A DNA stretch of 64,000 nt from Salinisphaera sp. T31B1 (GTDB taxonomy: Bacteria > Pseudomonadota > Gammaproteobacteria > Nevskiales > Salinisphaeraceae): positions 434,001-498,000 of the forward strand of contig NZ_APNH01000002.1 of assembly GCF_040361275.1 (NCBI RefSeq), written 5' to 3'. Position 1 is the stretch's first letter; the number at the start of each line of letters is the position of its first letter. This document shows, piece by piece, positions 1-9,420 of this stretch. Both the position numbers and the translations under genes were made by a program. Below the pieces are notes generated by a model. The model was not told where the DNA came from and did not search any database. It saw only the letters and a list, made by a program, of their open reading frames with translations.

Positions 1-369
1 ACGGCCGGCCTGCTGGAAGACCTCTTGTTCCTCTTCGTCCAGGTGATGGGTCACCAGATGCTCGAGCTTCCGCGCCGAGACCAGCCACCCGGGCGAGCTG
101 AATTCGGTGTTTTCCAGCGTCTCCACCAGTTCGTCGATCTCATGGTGTTCCGCCACGCTGTGCCGCGCCTTCTCCTGGGTCTGGTCATACTCCATCAGCG
201 GCACGTAGAAATGGCGCTCTTCGGCGTTGGCGTGGTGCTCGAGCTCGGCCTTGAGCACGGCGAACAGCCCTTCCCGCTTGTCGGAATCCCCGTGGGTGTC
301 GGTCAGGGCAGCGAGCAACCGGCGCTGCTTGTCGTGGCTTTCGCGGAGTGCTTCGAAGATCGTTTTCAT
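1..369 (-). CDS. Hemerythrin (HHE) domain protein, C-terminus cut by window edge
   Basis: Reading from an ATG at 369 gives 123 codons that run off the left edge, so the C-terminus is missing. The product looks like an HHE cation-binding four-helix protein, which usually carries a di-iron site that binds oxygen or nitric oxide or senses iron. Candidate iron ligands are His12, His45/His46 with Glu50, His75/His76 and His108/His109 followed by an acidic stretch. No signal peptide or membrane segment is visible, so it should be cytoplasmic. It is divergent from pilB across about 150 bases. The family is clear; the physiological role (oxygen, NO or iron-stress protection) is inference. Confidence 0.82.
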   Translation of the reverse strand, partial: MKTIFEALRESHDKQRRLLAALTDTHGDSDKREGLFAVLKAELEHHANAEERHFYVPLMEYDQTQEKARHSVAEHHEIDELVETLENTEFSSPGWLVSARKLEHLVTHHLDEEEQEVFQQAGR

Positions 370-521
370 CAGCGGGTATTCCTGTATCGGTCAAACGTGT
401 GTCGCCAAGGATGGTACCTTGGTGCGCATCGCCGTAAAATCGTGAATATCACGCACAATCGAATTTCGGGCCGCCAGCCCAGCTGGCAGGCGCGGACGCT
501 GACCCACGGCCGGACGTTCTC

Positions 522-2252
522 ATGGCGATCACTCGCAACAATCCCAGCACGCCTCCACTCGGCGGACTCGCTCGACAGCTGATCGAAGACGGGCTGATCG
601 ATGCCGACAAGGCAGCCGAGATACACCGAGAAGCGGCGCGCGAAAACGAGTCGTTCGTGGCCCGCGTGGTCTCGCGAGGTGTGCTCAGCGCCGCGGTACT
701 GGCCAAGGCGGCCTGTGAAGAATTCTCCATGCCGCTGCTGGATCTGCGTGCTGTTGACCTTGGCCAGGCGCCGATCAAATCGGTGTCGGAGCCGCTCATC
801 CGAAAGCACGGCGTACTGCCGATCTTCAAGCGCGGGCGCAGCCTGTATGTCGCAGTTGCTGACCCGACCGATCTTCAGGCACTCGATGAATTCCGTTTCA
901 ACACCGGCCTGAACATCGAGCCGGTCCTGGTCGAACAGGACAAATTGGCACGTGCCATCGACAATGCGTTCAGCGCTATCGACAGCGCCATGGCCGGGCT
1001 CGATGACGTGGCCCTGGACAACCTCACCCTCGATTCCAACGTCGATGGTGATGCATCGACCGATCTCAACCGCGTCGATTCAGAGGACGCTCCGGTCGTG
1101 CGTTTCGTCAACAAGGTGTTGCTGGACGCCATCCACCGCGGGGCCTCGGATATTCACTTCGAGCCCTATGAGAAGAAATACCGCGTCCGGCTCCGTCAGG
1201 ACGGTGTCCTGCGCGAGGTCGCCGCGCCGCCGGTCAATCTGGGCATGCGACTGTCGGCTCGCCTGAAGGTCATGGCACGGCTGGATCTGGCCGAACGGCG
1301 CATACCGCAGGACGGCCGTATCAAGCTCAATCTGTCCAAGAATCGTGCGATCGATTTTCGCGTATCGACCTGCCCGACACTTCACGGTGAAAAGATCGTG
1401 CTGCGTATTCTCGATCCCAGCAGTGCGCAGATGGGCATCGAGGCGCTCGGCTATGAACCTGACCAGCGGCAGCTGTTCGAAGAGACGATCGCTCGCCCCT
1501 ACGGCATGGTGTTGGTCACCGGGCCCACCGGCAGCGGCAAGACCGTGTCGCTCTACACGGCACTCAATATTCTCAACACGGCCGACCTTAATATATCCAC
1601 GGCCGAAGACCCGGCCGAAATCAATCTGCCGGGCATCAACCAGGTCAACGTGCAGCCAAAGGTCGGGCTGACCTTCGCCACCTGTCTACGCGCCTTCCTG
1701 CGCCAGGATCCCGACGTGATCATGGTCGGCGAGATCCGCGACCTGGAAACGGCCGAGATCGCCATCAAGGCAGCACAGACCGGTCATATGGTGCTGTCGA
1801 CTCTGCACACCAACGATGCACCGCAAACGCTTACACGACTGATCAACATGGGGGTGCCGGCCTACAATATCGCCGCCTCGGTGTCGTTGATCATCGCGCA
1901 ACGACTGGCGCGTCGCCTGTGCGGCCAGTGCAAACGCCCCGGTACGATCCCTGCCGGCGAACTGGTCGCCGAAGGCTTCAGCGCTGAGGAGGCGGAGCGT
2001 CTCGAGATATTCGAGGCCAACCCCGACGGCTGCGACGCATGCACCAACGGCTACAAGGGCCGCATTGGCATCTACCAGGTGATGCCGGTGACCGATGCGA
2101 TCGGTCAGATCATCATGGGCGGCGGCAATGCCGCTGACATCGAGCGCCAGGCCACGGCCGAGGGCGTGATCGATCTGCGTCAGGCCGGGCTCAACAAGGT
2201 ACGTGCCGGCGTCTTGAGCCTTGCCGAGGTCAATCGCATCACCGTCGAATGA
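522..2252 (+). CDS. pilB: Type IV pilus assembly ATPase PilB
   Basis: PilB is the cytoplasmic hexameric ATPase that drives pilus extension at the inner membrane. The 576-residue product has the N-terminal GspE/PilB domain, then the ATPase core. Walker A GPTGSGKT is near residue 334. An Asp box (AEDPAE), a Walker B region (VGEIRDLETAEIA) and a His box (STLHTNDA) follow. A four-cysteine zinc motif sits near residues 467, 470, 504 and 507. These features separate it from the retraction ATPase PilT, which lacks the zinc motif and N-terminal domain. GspE is the main alternative. It is not followed by pilC and pilD, the usual partners; clpA lies convergent downstream. Confidence 0.9.
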   Translation: MAITRNNPSTPPLGGLARQLIEDGLIDADKAAEIHREAARENESFVARVVSRGVLSAAVLAKAACEEFSMPLLDLRAVDLGQAPIKSVSEPLIRKHGVLPIFKRGRSLYVAVADPTDLQALDEFRFNTGLNIEPVLVEQDKLARAIDNAFSAIDSAMAGLDDVALDNLTLDSNVDGDASTDLNRVDSEDAPVVRFVNKVLLDAIHRGASDIHFEPYEKKYRVRLRQDGVLREVAAPPVNLGMRLSARLKVMARLDLAERRIPQDGRIKLNLSKNRAIDFRVSTCPTLHGEKIVLRILDPSSAQMGIEALGYEPDQRQLFEETIARPYGMVLVTGPTGSGKTVSLYTALNILNTADLNISTAEDPAEINLPGINQVNVQPKVGLTFATCLRAFLRQDPDVIMVGEIRDLETAEIAIKAAQTGHMVLSTLHTNDAPQTLTRLINMGVPAYNIAASVSLIIAQRLARRLCGQCKRPGTIPAGELVAEGFSAEEAERLEIFEANPDGCDACTNGYKGRIGIYQVMPVTDAIGQIIMGGGNAADIERQATAEGVIDLRQAGLNKVRAGVLSLAEVNRITVE

Positions 2253-2358
2253 CTGCAGTCGCCCGACTCACCGGGCGCGAATCCGCCAACCGCCCACGAT
2301 AGCCCGCGACGCGGCGATCGGGTTCGCACGCCGCGACATCCAAGTGTGAACGGACTCG

Positions 2359-2386
2359 AAAAAAAGGGCGGCACAGTGTGCCACCC
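2359..2386 (-). terminator. Rho-independent terminator downstream of clpA
   Basis: On the minus strand a 9-bp stem (GGGTGGCAC / GTGCCGCCC, one G-T wobble, ACT loop, 2366-2386) is followed directly by a run of seven T (2365-2359). It lies about 30 bases past the clpA stop. In the plus direction the T run is missing, so it serves clpA rather than pilB. Confidence 0.85.
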
Positions 2387-2414
2387 TTGATATCCCCCGG
2401 ACTGTCCGAGCCTG

Positions 2415-4676
2415 TCAGGCTTCGGCTGTCTCTCTGGGCGAGACATCGAGCTCGATACGGTCATCGGCCACCCGAACGACCACACGGCCACCGCTTTCCA
2501 GGCGACCGAACAGCAGCTCTTCGGCCAGCGGCTTCTTGATGTGCTCTTGGATGACGCGCGCCATGGGCCGCGCGCCCATCTTCACATCGTAGCCGTGCTC
2601 GGCCAGCCAGCGGCGCGCCTCGTGCTCGACGACCAGCTCGACCCCGCGGGATTCGAGCTGAGCCTCCAGCTGCAGCAGGAACTTGTCCACCACTCGTTCG
2701 ATGACCTCACCGGCCAACGGCTGGAACTGGATGATCGAATCGAGCCGGTTCCGGAATTCGGGCGTGAAGCCCCGCCGGATGGCCTCCATGCCGTCGGTGC
2801 TGTTGTCCGACGGGTTGAACCCGATCCCGCGACTGGCCATCGCCTCGGCGCCAGCGTTGGTCGTCATTACGAGAATGACGTTGCGGAAATCGGCTTGGCG
2901 ACCGTTGTTGTCAGTCAGCGTACCGTGATCCATCACCTGCAACAGCAGGTTGAAGATATCAGGATGGGCCTTTTCGATCTCGTCGAGCAGGACCACCGAA
3001 TGCGGTTGCTTGGTGACCGCCTCGGTGAGCAGCCCGCCCTGGTCGAAGCCTACATAGCCCGGCGGCGCACCGATGAGCCTCGACACGGTATGCCGCTCCA
3101 TGTATTCCGACATATCGAACCGGATCAGCTCGACGCCCAGGTGCAGGGCAAGCTGGCGGGTCACCTCGGTCTTGCCGACGCCGGTGGGGCCGGCAAAGAG
3201 AAACGAGCCGATCGGCTTGTCGCGGTTGTCCAGGCCCGAGCGCGACATCTTGATTGCGCTGGCCAGCGAAGTGACCGCTTCGTCCTGGCCGAAGATCACG
3301 AGCTTGAGGTCACGCTCGAGCGTCTTGAGTACGTCGCGATCGTCCCGCGAGACCGTCTTCGACGGAATCCGCGCGATTCGGGAGACCATGTCCTCGATAT
3401 CCCGTACCTGGACGGTCTTGCGGCGCTTGCCCGAGGGGCGCAACCGCAAGCGGGCACCGGCCTCGTCGATCACGTCGATCGCCTTGTCGGGCAGATGCCG
3501 GTCGCTGATATGCCGGGCAGCCAGTTCGGCGGCTGCCTCCAGTGCCGGCTGGGTGTAGCGAACCTGGTGATGCTCTTCGAAGCGTTCCTTGAGCCCGCGC
3601 AGGATCTGTACCGTATCGGCCACGCTCGGCTCGGGCACATCGATCTTCTGGAACCGGCGTGCGAGCGCACGATCCTTTTCGAAAATGCCACGGAATTCCT
3701 GGTATGTGGTCGCCCCCATGCAGCGCAACTCGCCCGAGGCAAGCTTGGGCTTGAGCAGATTCGAGGCGTCCATCACGCCACCCGAAGCGGCGCCGGCGCC
3801 GATGATGGTATGAATCTCGTCGATGAACAGCACCGCGCCGTCCTGCTTGGCCAGTTCGGCCAGCACGGCCTTGAGCCGTTTTTCGAAATCGCCGCGATAT
3901 TTGGTACCCGCGATGAGCGCGCCCAGATCCAGTGCGTAGATCACGCTGTCGGCAAGGATGTCCGGCACATCGTCCTGCACGATCAAACGGGCCAGCCCTT
4001 CGGCAATCGCGGTCTTGCCCACGCCTGCCTCGCCGACAAGCAGCGGATTGTTCTTTCGCCGCCGGCATAGTGTCTGAATGACGCGTTCGACTTCGTGATC
4101 GCGCCCGATCAACGGGTCGACATCGCCCTCGGCGGCCTTGCGATTGAGATTCGTCGCGTACTGGTCCAGCGCCGACTTGCCGGTCTCGCCGGCGTCTTCG
4201 GCGGACTTGTCGGCGGCGGAGGCGCCCTCCGAGTTCTCGCCGGCCGACTTGGACATGCCGTGCGAGACGAAATTGACCACATCCAGGCGGGTGACGTCCT
4301 GCTCATTGAGCAGATAGACCGCATGGGATTCCTGCTCGGAGAAGATCGCGATCAGCACGTTGACCGCGGTGACCTCTTTCTTGCCCGAAGACTGAACGTG
4401 GTAGACCGCGCGCTGCAGCACGCGCTGGAAACCCAGCGTCGGCTGAACCTCGTGGTCCTCGCCCGCCGGTACGACCGGGACATGGGTGTCGATATAGGTT
4501 TTGAGCTCGCGCTCCAGGCGCGCGATGTCGGCGTTCACCGACTCCAGCACCTCGATGACCGCGGGGTTGTCCAGCAGCGACATCAGCAGGTGCTCGACGG
4601 TGAGCATCTCGTGGTGCCGGCGGCGCGCCACCATGAAGGCGGCATCGAGAGCGGTTTGAAGTTCCTGACTGAGCAT
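2415..4676 (-). CDS. clpA: ATP-dependent Clp protease ATP-binding subunit ClpA
   Basis: ClpA is the AAA+ unfoldase that feeds substrates to the ClpP peptidase, including N-degron proteins delivered by ClpS. At 753 residues it has the usual ClpA length. The N-terminal double-repeat domain (about 1-145) is followed by two AAA modules with Walker A motifs GEAGVGKT (near 213) and GPTGVGKT (near 495). The first module has Walker [10 protein letters not shown], and there is an IGF loop (SRGIGFNP) of the kind that docks on ClpP. No ClpB-type middle coiled coil is seen. It lies 60 bases downstream of clpS in the same direction, the standard clpS-clpA pair, and ends at a clear terminator. clpP is not in the window. 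Confidence 0.97.
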   Translation of the reverse strand: MLSQELQTALDAAFMVARRRHHEMLTVEHLLMSLLDNPAVIEVLESVNADIARLERELKTYIDTHVPVVPAGEDHEVQPTLGFQRVLQRAVYHVQSSGKKEVTAVNVLIAIFSEQESHAVYLLNEQDVTRLDVVNFVSHGMSKSAGENSEGASAADKSAEDAGETGKSALDQYATNLNRKAAEGDVDPLIGRDHEVERVIQTLCRRRKNNPLLVGEAGVGKTAIAEGLARLIVQDDVPDILADSVIYALDLGALIAGTKYRGDFEKRLKAVLAELAKQDGAVLFIDEIHTIIGAGAASGGVMDASNLLKPKLASGELRCMGATTYQEFRGIFEKDRALARRFQKIDVPEPSVADTVQILRGLKERFEEHHQVRYTQPALEAAAELAARHISDRHLPDKAIDVIDEAGARLRLRPSGKRRKTVQVRDIEDMVSRIARIPSKTVSRDDRDVLKTLERDLKLVIFGQDEAVTSLASAIKMSRSGLDNRDKPIGSFLFAGPTGVGKTEVTRQLALHLGVELIRFDMSEYMERHTVSRLIGAPPGYVGFDQGGLLTEAVTKQPHSVVLLDEIEKAHPDIFNLLLQVMDHGTLTDNNGRQADFRNVILVMTTNAGAEAMASRGIGFNPSDNSTDGMEAIRRGFTPEFRNRLDSIIQFQPLAGEVIERVVDKFLLQLEAQLESRGVELVVEHEARRWLAEHGYDVKMGARPMARVIQEHIKKPLAEELLFGRLESGGRVVVRVADDRIELDVSPRETAEA

Positions 4677-4736
4677 TTTGCGTCCCCGAACGTAGCGTTC
4701 GATTGAGGCCGTTTCAGATCGCCCGGCGAGCGACGA

Positions 4737-5072
4737 TCAGGCTTTTTCCATAGTACACAACAGCGGATGCTGGTGGGCGCGCGCGTGGTCGTTGACCATG
4801 GCGACCTTCGTCTCTGCAATCTGTGCAGTAAACGTGCCGGCCACCGCCCGCCCGCGTGTATGCACGGTGAGCATCACCTGCACCGCCTGCTCGCGATCCA
4901 GGTTGAAATAGGTCAGCAACACCTCGACCACGAACTCCATCGGCGTGTAGTCATCGTTGTGCATGATGACCTTGTAGAGCGGGGGCTGGGCGGTCTTGGG
5001 CTTGCTGGCCTCGACGACGGCTTCGCCGTCGTCTTCGGTCGTCGGTTTCGGTCGATCGGTCTGGCTCATCAC
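4737..5072 (-). CDS. clpS: ATP-dependent Clp protease adaptor ClpS
   Basis: ClpS binds proteins with destabilising N-terminal residues and hands them to ClpA. The 111-residue product has a flexible N-terminal extension of about 30 residues, then the conserved core: [16 protein letters not shown], which forms the substrate pocket, a later [10 protein letters not shown] segment, and a C-terminal helix. Two ATG codons stand side by side at the start (5072 and 5069) and either could be used. It precedes clpA as in most gammaproteobacteria. Confidence 0.96.
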   Translation of the reverse strand: MMSQTDRPKPTTEDDGEAVVEASKPKTAQPPLYKVIMHNDDYTPMEFVVEVLLTYFNLDREQAVQVMLTVHTRGRAVAGTFTAQIAETKVAMVNDHARAHQHPLLCTMEKA

Positions 5073-5252
5073 ACGTTCCTGGCTGCGCGTCTCGGCACGA
5101 GCCGAAGTCGCGCGGGTCGCACCCGTGTCTGGTATACGCAGGATATAAGGATACAGGGGCAGTTGTTCAATCCGTTGACAGGGGATTGATTGCGCGCGAG
5201 CGGCCCTGGGGGTCGGCGCCGTTCGACGAAACTGCCGGCGCCTGCCGCGCGA

Positions 5253-6263
5253 CTACTCGCCGAGATTGTGCGCCAGCAGCTCGCGGATGCGTCCGGGCAC
5301 GTTATGCTCGACTTCCATCCGTGCAACGTCGATCGCACTGGCGAACGCGATCGCGTCCGCGTCGCCGTGCGACTTGATGACCGTGCCCTGCAGGCCGACG
5401 AACGTCGCACCGTTGTATTGCCGGGGATCGACACGCTGACGGAACGCCTTGAGCACCGGCATCGCAAACAGCGCCGCCGTGCGAGTCAGCGCATTACGGG
5501 AAAATTCCTCGCGCAGGAACTGTGCGATGAGCTTACCCAGCCCCTCGCTGGTCTTGAGCGCGACATTGCCCACGAAGCCATCACAGACAACGACGTCCAC
5601 ATCGCCGATATAAATATCATCGCCTTCGACAAAACCGATGTAGTTGAGCTGGCTATCCGTGAGCAGCTTGCCTGCCTGCTGGATCTGCAGGTTGCCCTTG
5701 ATCTCTTCGGAGCCGATGTTGAGCAGCCCGACCCGAGGCGATTCGATGCCGTGTACCGCGCTGGCCAGCACGGCGCCCATCACCGCGAACTGGAACAGCT
5801 GCTCGGGCGTGCATTCTGCATTGGCACCGAGATCGAGCATCAGCGTATGTCCGCGCCGGGAAGGAATCGGCGAGACGATGGCAGGCCGGTCGATGCCGGC
5901 CAGTGTTTTCAACACGAAGCGAGACGTCGCCATCAGTGCGCCGGTATTGCCGGCCGACACGCAGGCACGCGCTTCCCCCTGATGCACGAGGTTGATCGCC
6001 ACGCGCATGGACGAGTCTTTCTTCTGACGAAGAGAGCGCGCGGGCGACTCGCACATGCCCACCACTTCGCTGGCGTGACAGACCTCGATCCGATCCATCC
6101 CAGCGCTCTTGCGATGGCGTGCAATTTCCGTCTTGAGCGTTGCCTCGTCGCCCACGAGCAGGACATGAAGATCCTCGTGGGCGGCCAGACATGACTGAAC
6201 GGCGTCCACGGCCACTCGTGCGCCGCGGTCGCCGCTCATGGCGTCGACAGCTATACGTGTCAT
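5253..6263 (-). CDS. plsX: Phosphate acyltransferase PlsX
   Basis: PlsX converts acyl-ACP and phosphate to acyl-phosphate, which PlsY uses to start phosphatidic acid synthesis. I chose the ATG at 6263 because the protein then begins MTRIAVDAMSGD, matching the family N-terminus; the frame also has a GTG at 6290. The product is about 336 residues. Recognisable segments include SAGNTGALMA and NIGSEEIKGN, and FVEGDDIYIGDVDVVVCDGFVGN near the middle. It follows rpmF as in most gammaproteobacteria. However, the usual fabH-fabD-fabG-acpP-fabF genes do not follow; clpS comes next after about 180 bases. Confidence 0.95.
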   Translation of the reverse strand: MTRIAVDAMSGDRGARVAVDAVQSCLAAHEDLHVLLVGDEATLKTEIARHRKSAGMDRIEVCHASEVVGMCESPARSLRQKKDSSMRVAINLVHQGEARACVSAGNTGALMATSRFVLKTLAGIDRPAIVSPIPSRRGHTLMLDLGANAECTPEQLFQFAVMGAVLASAVHGIESPRVGLLNIGSEEIKGNLQIQQAGKLLTDSQLNYIGFVEGDDIYIGDVDVVVCDGFVGNVALKTSEGLGKLIAQFLREEFSRNALTRTAALFAMPVLKAFRQRVDPRQYNGATFVGLQGTVIKSHGDADAIAFASAIDVARMEVEHNVPGRIRELLAHNLGE

Positions 6264-6314
6264 GAACGATCGGCGACCGGGCACGGACACGCCGGCCCGG
6301 TCGCGACGAGGACG

Positions 6315-6497
6315 CTAGACGTCGTCGCCGATGTTGACCACGCGACGGCCACGGTAGAAACCATCGCGGGTCACGTGATGACGGCGGTGGGTTTCACCCG
6401 TGGTCGCGTCGATCGACAACGTCGGATGGGTCATCCGATCGTGGGTACGACGCTTGTCGCGCTTGGAACGGGATTTGCGGTTCTTCTGGACGGCCAT
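6315..6497 (-). CDS. rpmF: 50S ribosomal protein L32
   Basis: A 60-residue basic protein starting [17 protein letters not shown], typical of bacterial L32, a component of the large ribosomal subunit. The N-terminal half is Arg/Lys-rich and the C-terminal part contains [14 protein letters not shown]. No zinc-binding cysteine pairs are present, so this is the cysteine-free form. It sits between yceD and plsX on the same strand, the conserved yceD-rpmF-plsX order. Confidence 0.97.
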   Translation of the reverse strand: MAVQKNRKSRSKRDKRRTHDRMTHPTLSIDATTGETHRRHHVTRDGFYRGRRVVNIGDDV

Positions 6498-6531
6498 GGC
6501 TTATTACGTCTTCCAGCGTTGGTTAATCTGA

Positions 6532-7062
6532 TCAATCGCCATGCTTGAGTCGACTCAGCACGGCGAACGGGTTGTCCTTTGCATCTTCTCGATCCGATTC
6601 CGGCGCCCGTGGCCGATACTGCTGCACGCACTCGGCGCGATCACAGCGGGCCACGCTGGGCAACCCAAGCAGCAGCTCGTCGCTCACCAGGGCATGCAGA
6701 TCCAGCATGTCGCTGTCTGCGAGAATCGGCTCGTCGGCACGCGGTACGTTGGCCGCGGCCTCGTCATCGCCAACGACCACCCCGGCCACCGTCAGGTGCA
6801 TCGGTCGGTCAAACGACGTCAGGCATCGCTGACACATCAGCGTCAGCGTGGTTTCGATCGAGCCCGCGACGACGACGCGCCGCTGACTGTCTTCAGTGAA
6901 ACGCAGCGAAACGGCGACGGCCCGATCGGTATCCGATCCAGCGACCGTTTCACCCGCCACCCTCGGCAGACGGGCCAGTTCGATCCCTGCGTTCACATCA
7001 CGCCGCTGGCTCGCCAGTCGTCGGTAGTCGACCCGATGTGGCAGCGTTTCCGGCGTGCTCAT
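6532..7062 (-). CDS. yceD: YceD/DUF177 family protein (23S rRNA accumulation)
   Basis: A 176-residue DUF177 protein. Members lie upstream of rpmF and are linked to 23S rRNA accumulation in bacteria and plants. The signature is visible: LTLMCQRCLTSF near the middle, with the paired cysteines, then DLHALVSDELLLGLPSVARC and an acidic region ending DNPFAVLSRLKHGD. It lies 34 bases ahead of rpmF and is probably co-transcribed with it. It is divergent from the Maf-type pyrophosphatase gene. The molecular activity of the family is not settled. Confidence 0.92.
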   Translation of the reverse strand: MSTPETLPHRVDYRRLASQRRDVNAGIELARLPRVAGETVAGSDTDRAVAVSLRFTEDSQRRVVVAGSIETTLTLMCQRCLTSFDRPMHLTVAGVVVGDDEAAANVPRADEPILADSDMLDLHALVSDELLLGLPSVARCDRAECVQQYRPRAPESDREDAKDNPFAVLSRLKHGD

Positions 7063-7228
7063 GGCGCGCGATGATAGGGCCGAACCCGCCGCAAGTCAAA
7101 GCATTTCGCGCGATCACAGGCCGTATTCGCGGCCGCAGACCACGCGGGTCGCGGGTATCGTTTATCCTGCCCGGCCCTGCCATGGCGTCACGACGCCCGC
7201 TTCGAGACACAGACAACGACAGGTGATC

Positions 7229-7822
7229 ATGGCCTCATCGACTTCCCCTCTGCTCATTCTCGCCTCCAGTTCTCCCTGGCGGCGCCAGCTGCTGCGCCAG
7301 CTTCAGGTTCGCTTCGAGGCCACCTCGCCGGACATCGACGAATCGCCGCGCGATGGCGAAGCGCCGATCGAGCTGGCCCGGCGCCTGGCCCAGACCAAGG
7401 CCGAAAGCATCGCCGAAGCCTGGCCGGAGGCAATCGTCATCGGGGCGGATCAGGTGGCCGATGTCGACGGTGAGATCCTGGGCAAGCCCGGCACAGCCGA
7501 ACGCGCTCGGGCGCAGTTGCGCAAGCAATCCGGCCGGACCGTGGCGTTCCATTCCGGTCTGTGCGTCTGTGCCCCGAGGCTCACCGGCCCGCTGATCACG
7601 GTCGAAACCGTGACCACGCGCTTTCGCGAACTCAGCGACGCCCAGATCGCGCGCTATGTGGAAGCCGAGGACGTCACGGCCACGGCCGGCAGCATCAAGT
7701 CGGAAGGTCTGGGCATCACGCTGGTCGAATCGATCGAATCGCGCGACCCATCGGCGCTGGTGGGTCTGCCGCTGATTGCACTGCGCGGCTTTCTCGAACA
7801 AGCCGGACTGGCCCTGCCCTGA
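7229..7822 (+). CDS. maf: Maf-family nucleoside triphosphate pyrophosphatase (YceF type)
   Basis: Maf enzymes hydrolyse non-canonical or modified nucleoside triphosphates to monophosphates; the YceF subgroup prefers 7-methyl-GTP. The chosen ATG at 7229 follows an AGGTGAT ribosome-binding site and gives MASSTSPLLILASSSPWRRQLL, the family N-terminus with the ASxSPxRR loop. A longer frame upstream has no support. IGADQV near residue 70 and the later TRFREL segment match the family, and length (about 197 residues) is normal. Its position next to yceD favours the YceF subgroup, but the assignment to 7-methyl-GTP is inferred. Confidence 0.93.
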   Translation: MASSTSPLLILASSSPWRRQLLRQLQVRFEATSPDIDESPRDGEAPIELARRLAQTKAESIAEAWPEAIVIGADQVADVDGEILGKPGTAERARAQLRKQSGRTVAFHSGLCVCAPRLTGPLITVETVTTRFRELSDAQIARYVEAEDVTATAGSIKSEGLGITLVESIESRDPSALVGLPLIALRGFLEQAGLALP

Positions 7823-7828
7823 GTCGCC

Positions 7829-8479
7829 TCAGCGGGCGTCGAGCCAGGCGGGCAGCTGTTCGACCGTATCGAGCACATCCAGCGCACCGGCTCGGCGTAG
7901 CCGGGCCGTATCGTGCACGCCGCAGGCAACGCCCAGCGCATCCACGCCCGCTGCCCGGGCCATGGCCATATCGTATTCGGTGTCTCCGATCATCAGCGCC
8001 TGTTCGGGCATCGTGGCCGCGCGCAGCAGAATTTCTTCGAGCATGTCCGGTGCCGGCTTGGGCACCGACTCGTCGGCACAGCGCGTGAACCGGAAAAATT
8101 CTCGTGTCGAGGTACCGAGCATGGCCGCGTCCAGCCCGCGGCGACCCTTACCGGTCGCCACCGCCATCACGTAACCGTCGTCACGCAGTCGCTCCAGGGC
8201 GCTGCGCACCGGCTCGAACAGACGGGCGCGACTGCGCCGCATGCCATATCGGGCCCGATAGCGCTCGATCCGCGCACGCACCGCAACGGTATCCAGATCG
8301 GGGAACAGCCGGGCGAGCACGTCGTTCAGACCCAGGCCGATCAACTCGCGCATCTGCTCCGGCGTGCGTTCCGGCAATCCGGTGTGCTGGATCGCCTGCT
8401 GCATTGCCGAGACGATTTCGCCGGCCGAGTCCATCAGCGTGCCGTCCCAGTCGAACACCAGTAATTCATAGCGCTTCAT
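7829..8479 (-). CDS. HAD-superfamily phosphatase (phosphoglycolate phosphatase-like)
   Basis: A 216-residue HAD hydrolase. Motif I is FDWDGTLMDS, with Asp10 as nucleophile and Asp12 as acid/base. Motif II lies near VMAVATGK. The motif III lysine is in VPKPAPDM, and motif IV is MIGDTEYDM. The alpha-helical cap between motifs I and II suits small phosphorylated metabolites such as 2-phosphoglycolate, but the substrate cannot be read from sequence. Its ATG overlaps the rluC stop (ATGA at 8479-8476), so it is translationally coupled to rluC, a common gammaproteobacterial pairing. It is convergent with the Maf gene, six bases apart. Confidence 0.88.
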   Translation of the reverse strand: MKRYELLVFDWDGTLMDSAGEIVSAMQQAIQHTGLPERTPEQMRELIGLGLNDVLARLFPDLDTVAVRARIERYRARYGMRRSRARLFEPVRSALERLRDDGYVMAVATGKGRRGLDAAMLGTSTREFFRFTRCADESVPKPAPDMLEEILLRAATMPEQALMIGDTEYDMAMARAAGVDALGVACGVHDTARLRRAGALDVLDTVEQLPAWLDAR

Positions 8480-9420
8480 TCGTCGCGCTCCAGGCGATCG
8501 ATAACAGTCGTCAGTTCAGCGGGCATCTCGGCACGCAGATCCAGGGTCCGGCCGGCATACACCATCTGCAGATTCTCGGCGTGCAGGAACATTCGCTGCA
8601 ATCCGTGTGCCTGCCAGTATCGGTGCCGGCTGCTGTCTCCGTACTTGTCGTCGGCTGCGATCGGATGCCCCATGTGCGCCGCATGCACGCGGATCTGATG
8701 CGTCCGGCCTGTGCGTATCTCGACCGACATCAGCGTCGCATGCCGATATCGGGCGATCGGTGCAAACAATGACAGGCTCGTGCGCCCGCGCACGCGATCC
8801 ACTTCCACCATGCGTTCGCCGCTGCGCTCGTTGTCACGCGACAACGGCGCGTCCACCTCGATCGCGCCGTGAGACCACTGGCCTTCAACCAGCGCAAGAT
8901 AACGCTTGCGTGTGGATACATCGTTCAACGACGCACGCAGGCCATCCAGCGCCGCCCTGGAGCGCGCGACCAGCAAACAGCCGCTGGTCTGGCGATCCAG
9001 CCGATGCACCAGCTCCACATATTCGTCGGCGCGCGCGGCTCGCAGGATCTCGATCAGACCGAATCGCACACCGCTGCCCGCATGCACGGCCAACCCGGCG
9101 GGCTTGTTGAAGAACAGGAAGTCCTCGGTGCTGCACTCAAGCGCGCGCTCGACACGTTGGATCAGATCGTCGGGCGGCCGCCCCGGGCCGGGCCGGGTCT
9201 TCTGGCGCACCGGTGGTAGCCGAACCTGGTCCGCGGCGGCCAGACGCGTGCCCGGTTTCGCACGGCCGCTGTTCACCCGCACCTCGCCGCTACGGATGAT
9301 CTTGTAGATCCGCGATTTGGGAACGTTCTTGAAGACGCGCAGAAGATAATTATCCAGCCGCATGCCGTCGTCGTTGGCATCGATGACGACATGGCGTACT
9401 TGAGCGGGTGCCGTAGTCAG
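8476..9420 (-). CDS. rluC: 23S rRNA pseudouridine(955/2504/2580) synthase RluC
   Basis: RluC converts three uridines of 23S rRNA to pseudouridine. The product has an N-terminal S4 domain (VPKSRIYKIIRSGEVRVN) and a catalytic domain with HRLDRQTSG holding the nucleophilic Asp. The first ATG is at 9363 and gives MRLDNYLL, but relatives have about 20 more residues there. The frame continues upstream with a family-like segment (QVRHVVIDANDDG) to a CTG at 9420. That CTG is preceded by GGGAG with a six-base spacer, so I chose it as the probable start. No ATG, GTG or TTG fits in that stretch. Conventional annotation would start at 9363. Confidence 0.93.
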   Translation of the reverse strand: MTTAPAQVRHVVIDANDDGMRLDNYLLRVFKNVPKSRIYKIIRSGEVRVNSGRAKPGTRLAAADQVRLPPVRQKTRPGPGRPPDDLIQRVERALECSTEDFLFFNKPAGLAVHAGSGVRFGLIEILRAARADEYVELVHRLDRQTSGCLLVARSRAALDGLRASLNDVSTRKRYLALVEGQWSHGAIEVDAPLSRDNERSGERMVEVDRVRGRTSLSLFAPIARYRHATLMSVEIRTGRTHQIRVHAAHMGHPIAADDKYGDSSRHRYWQAHGLQRMFLHAENLQMVYAGRTLDLRAEMPAELTTVIDRLERDE

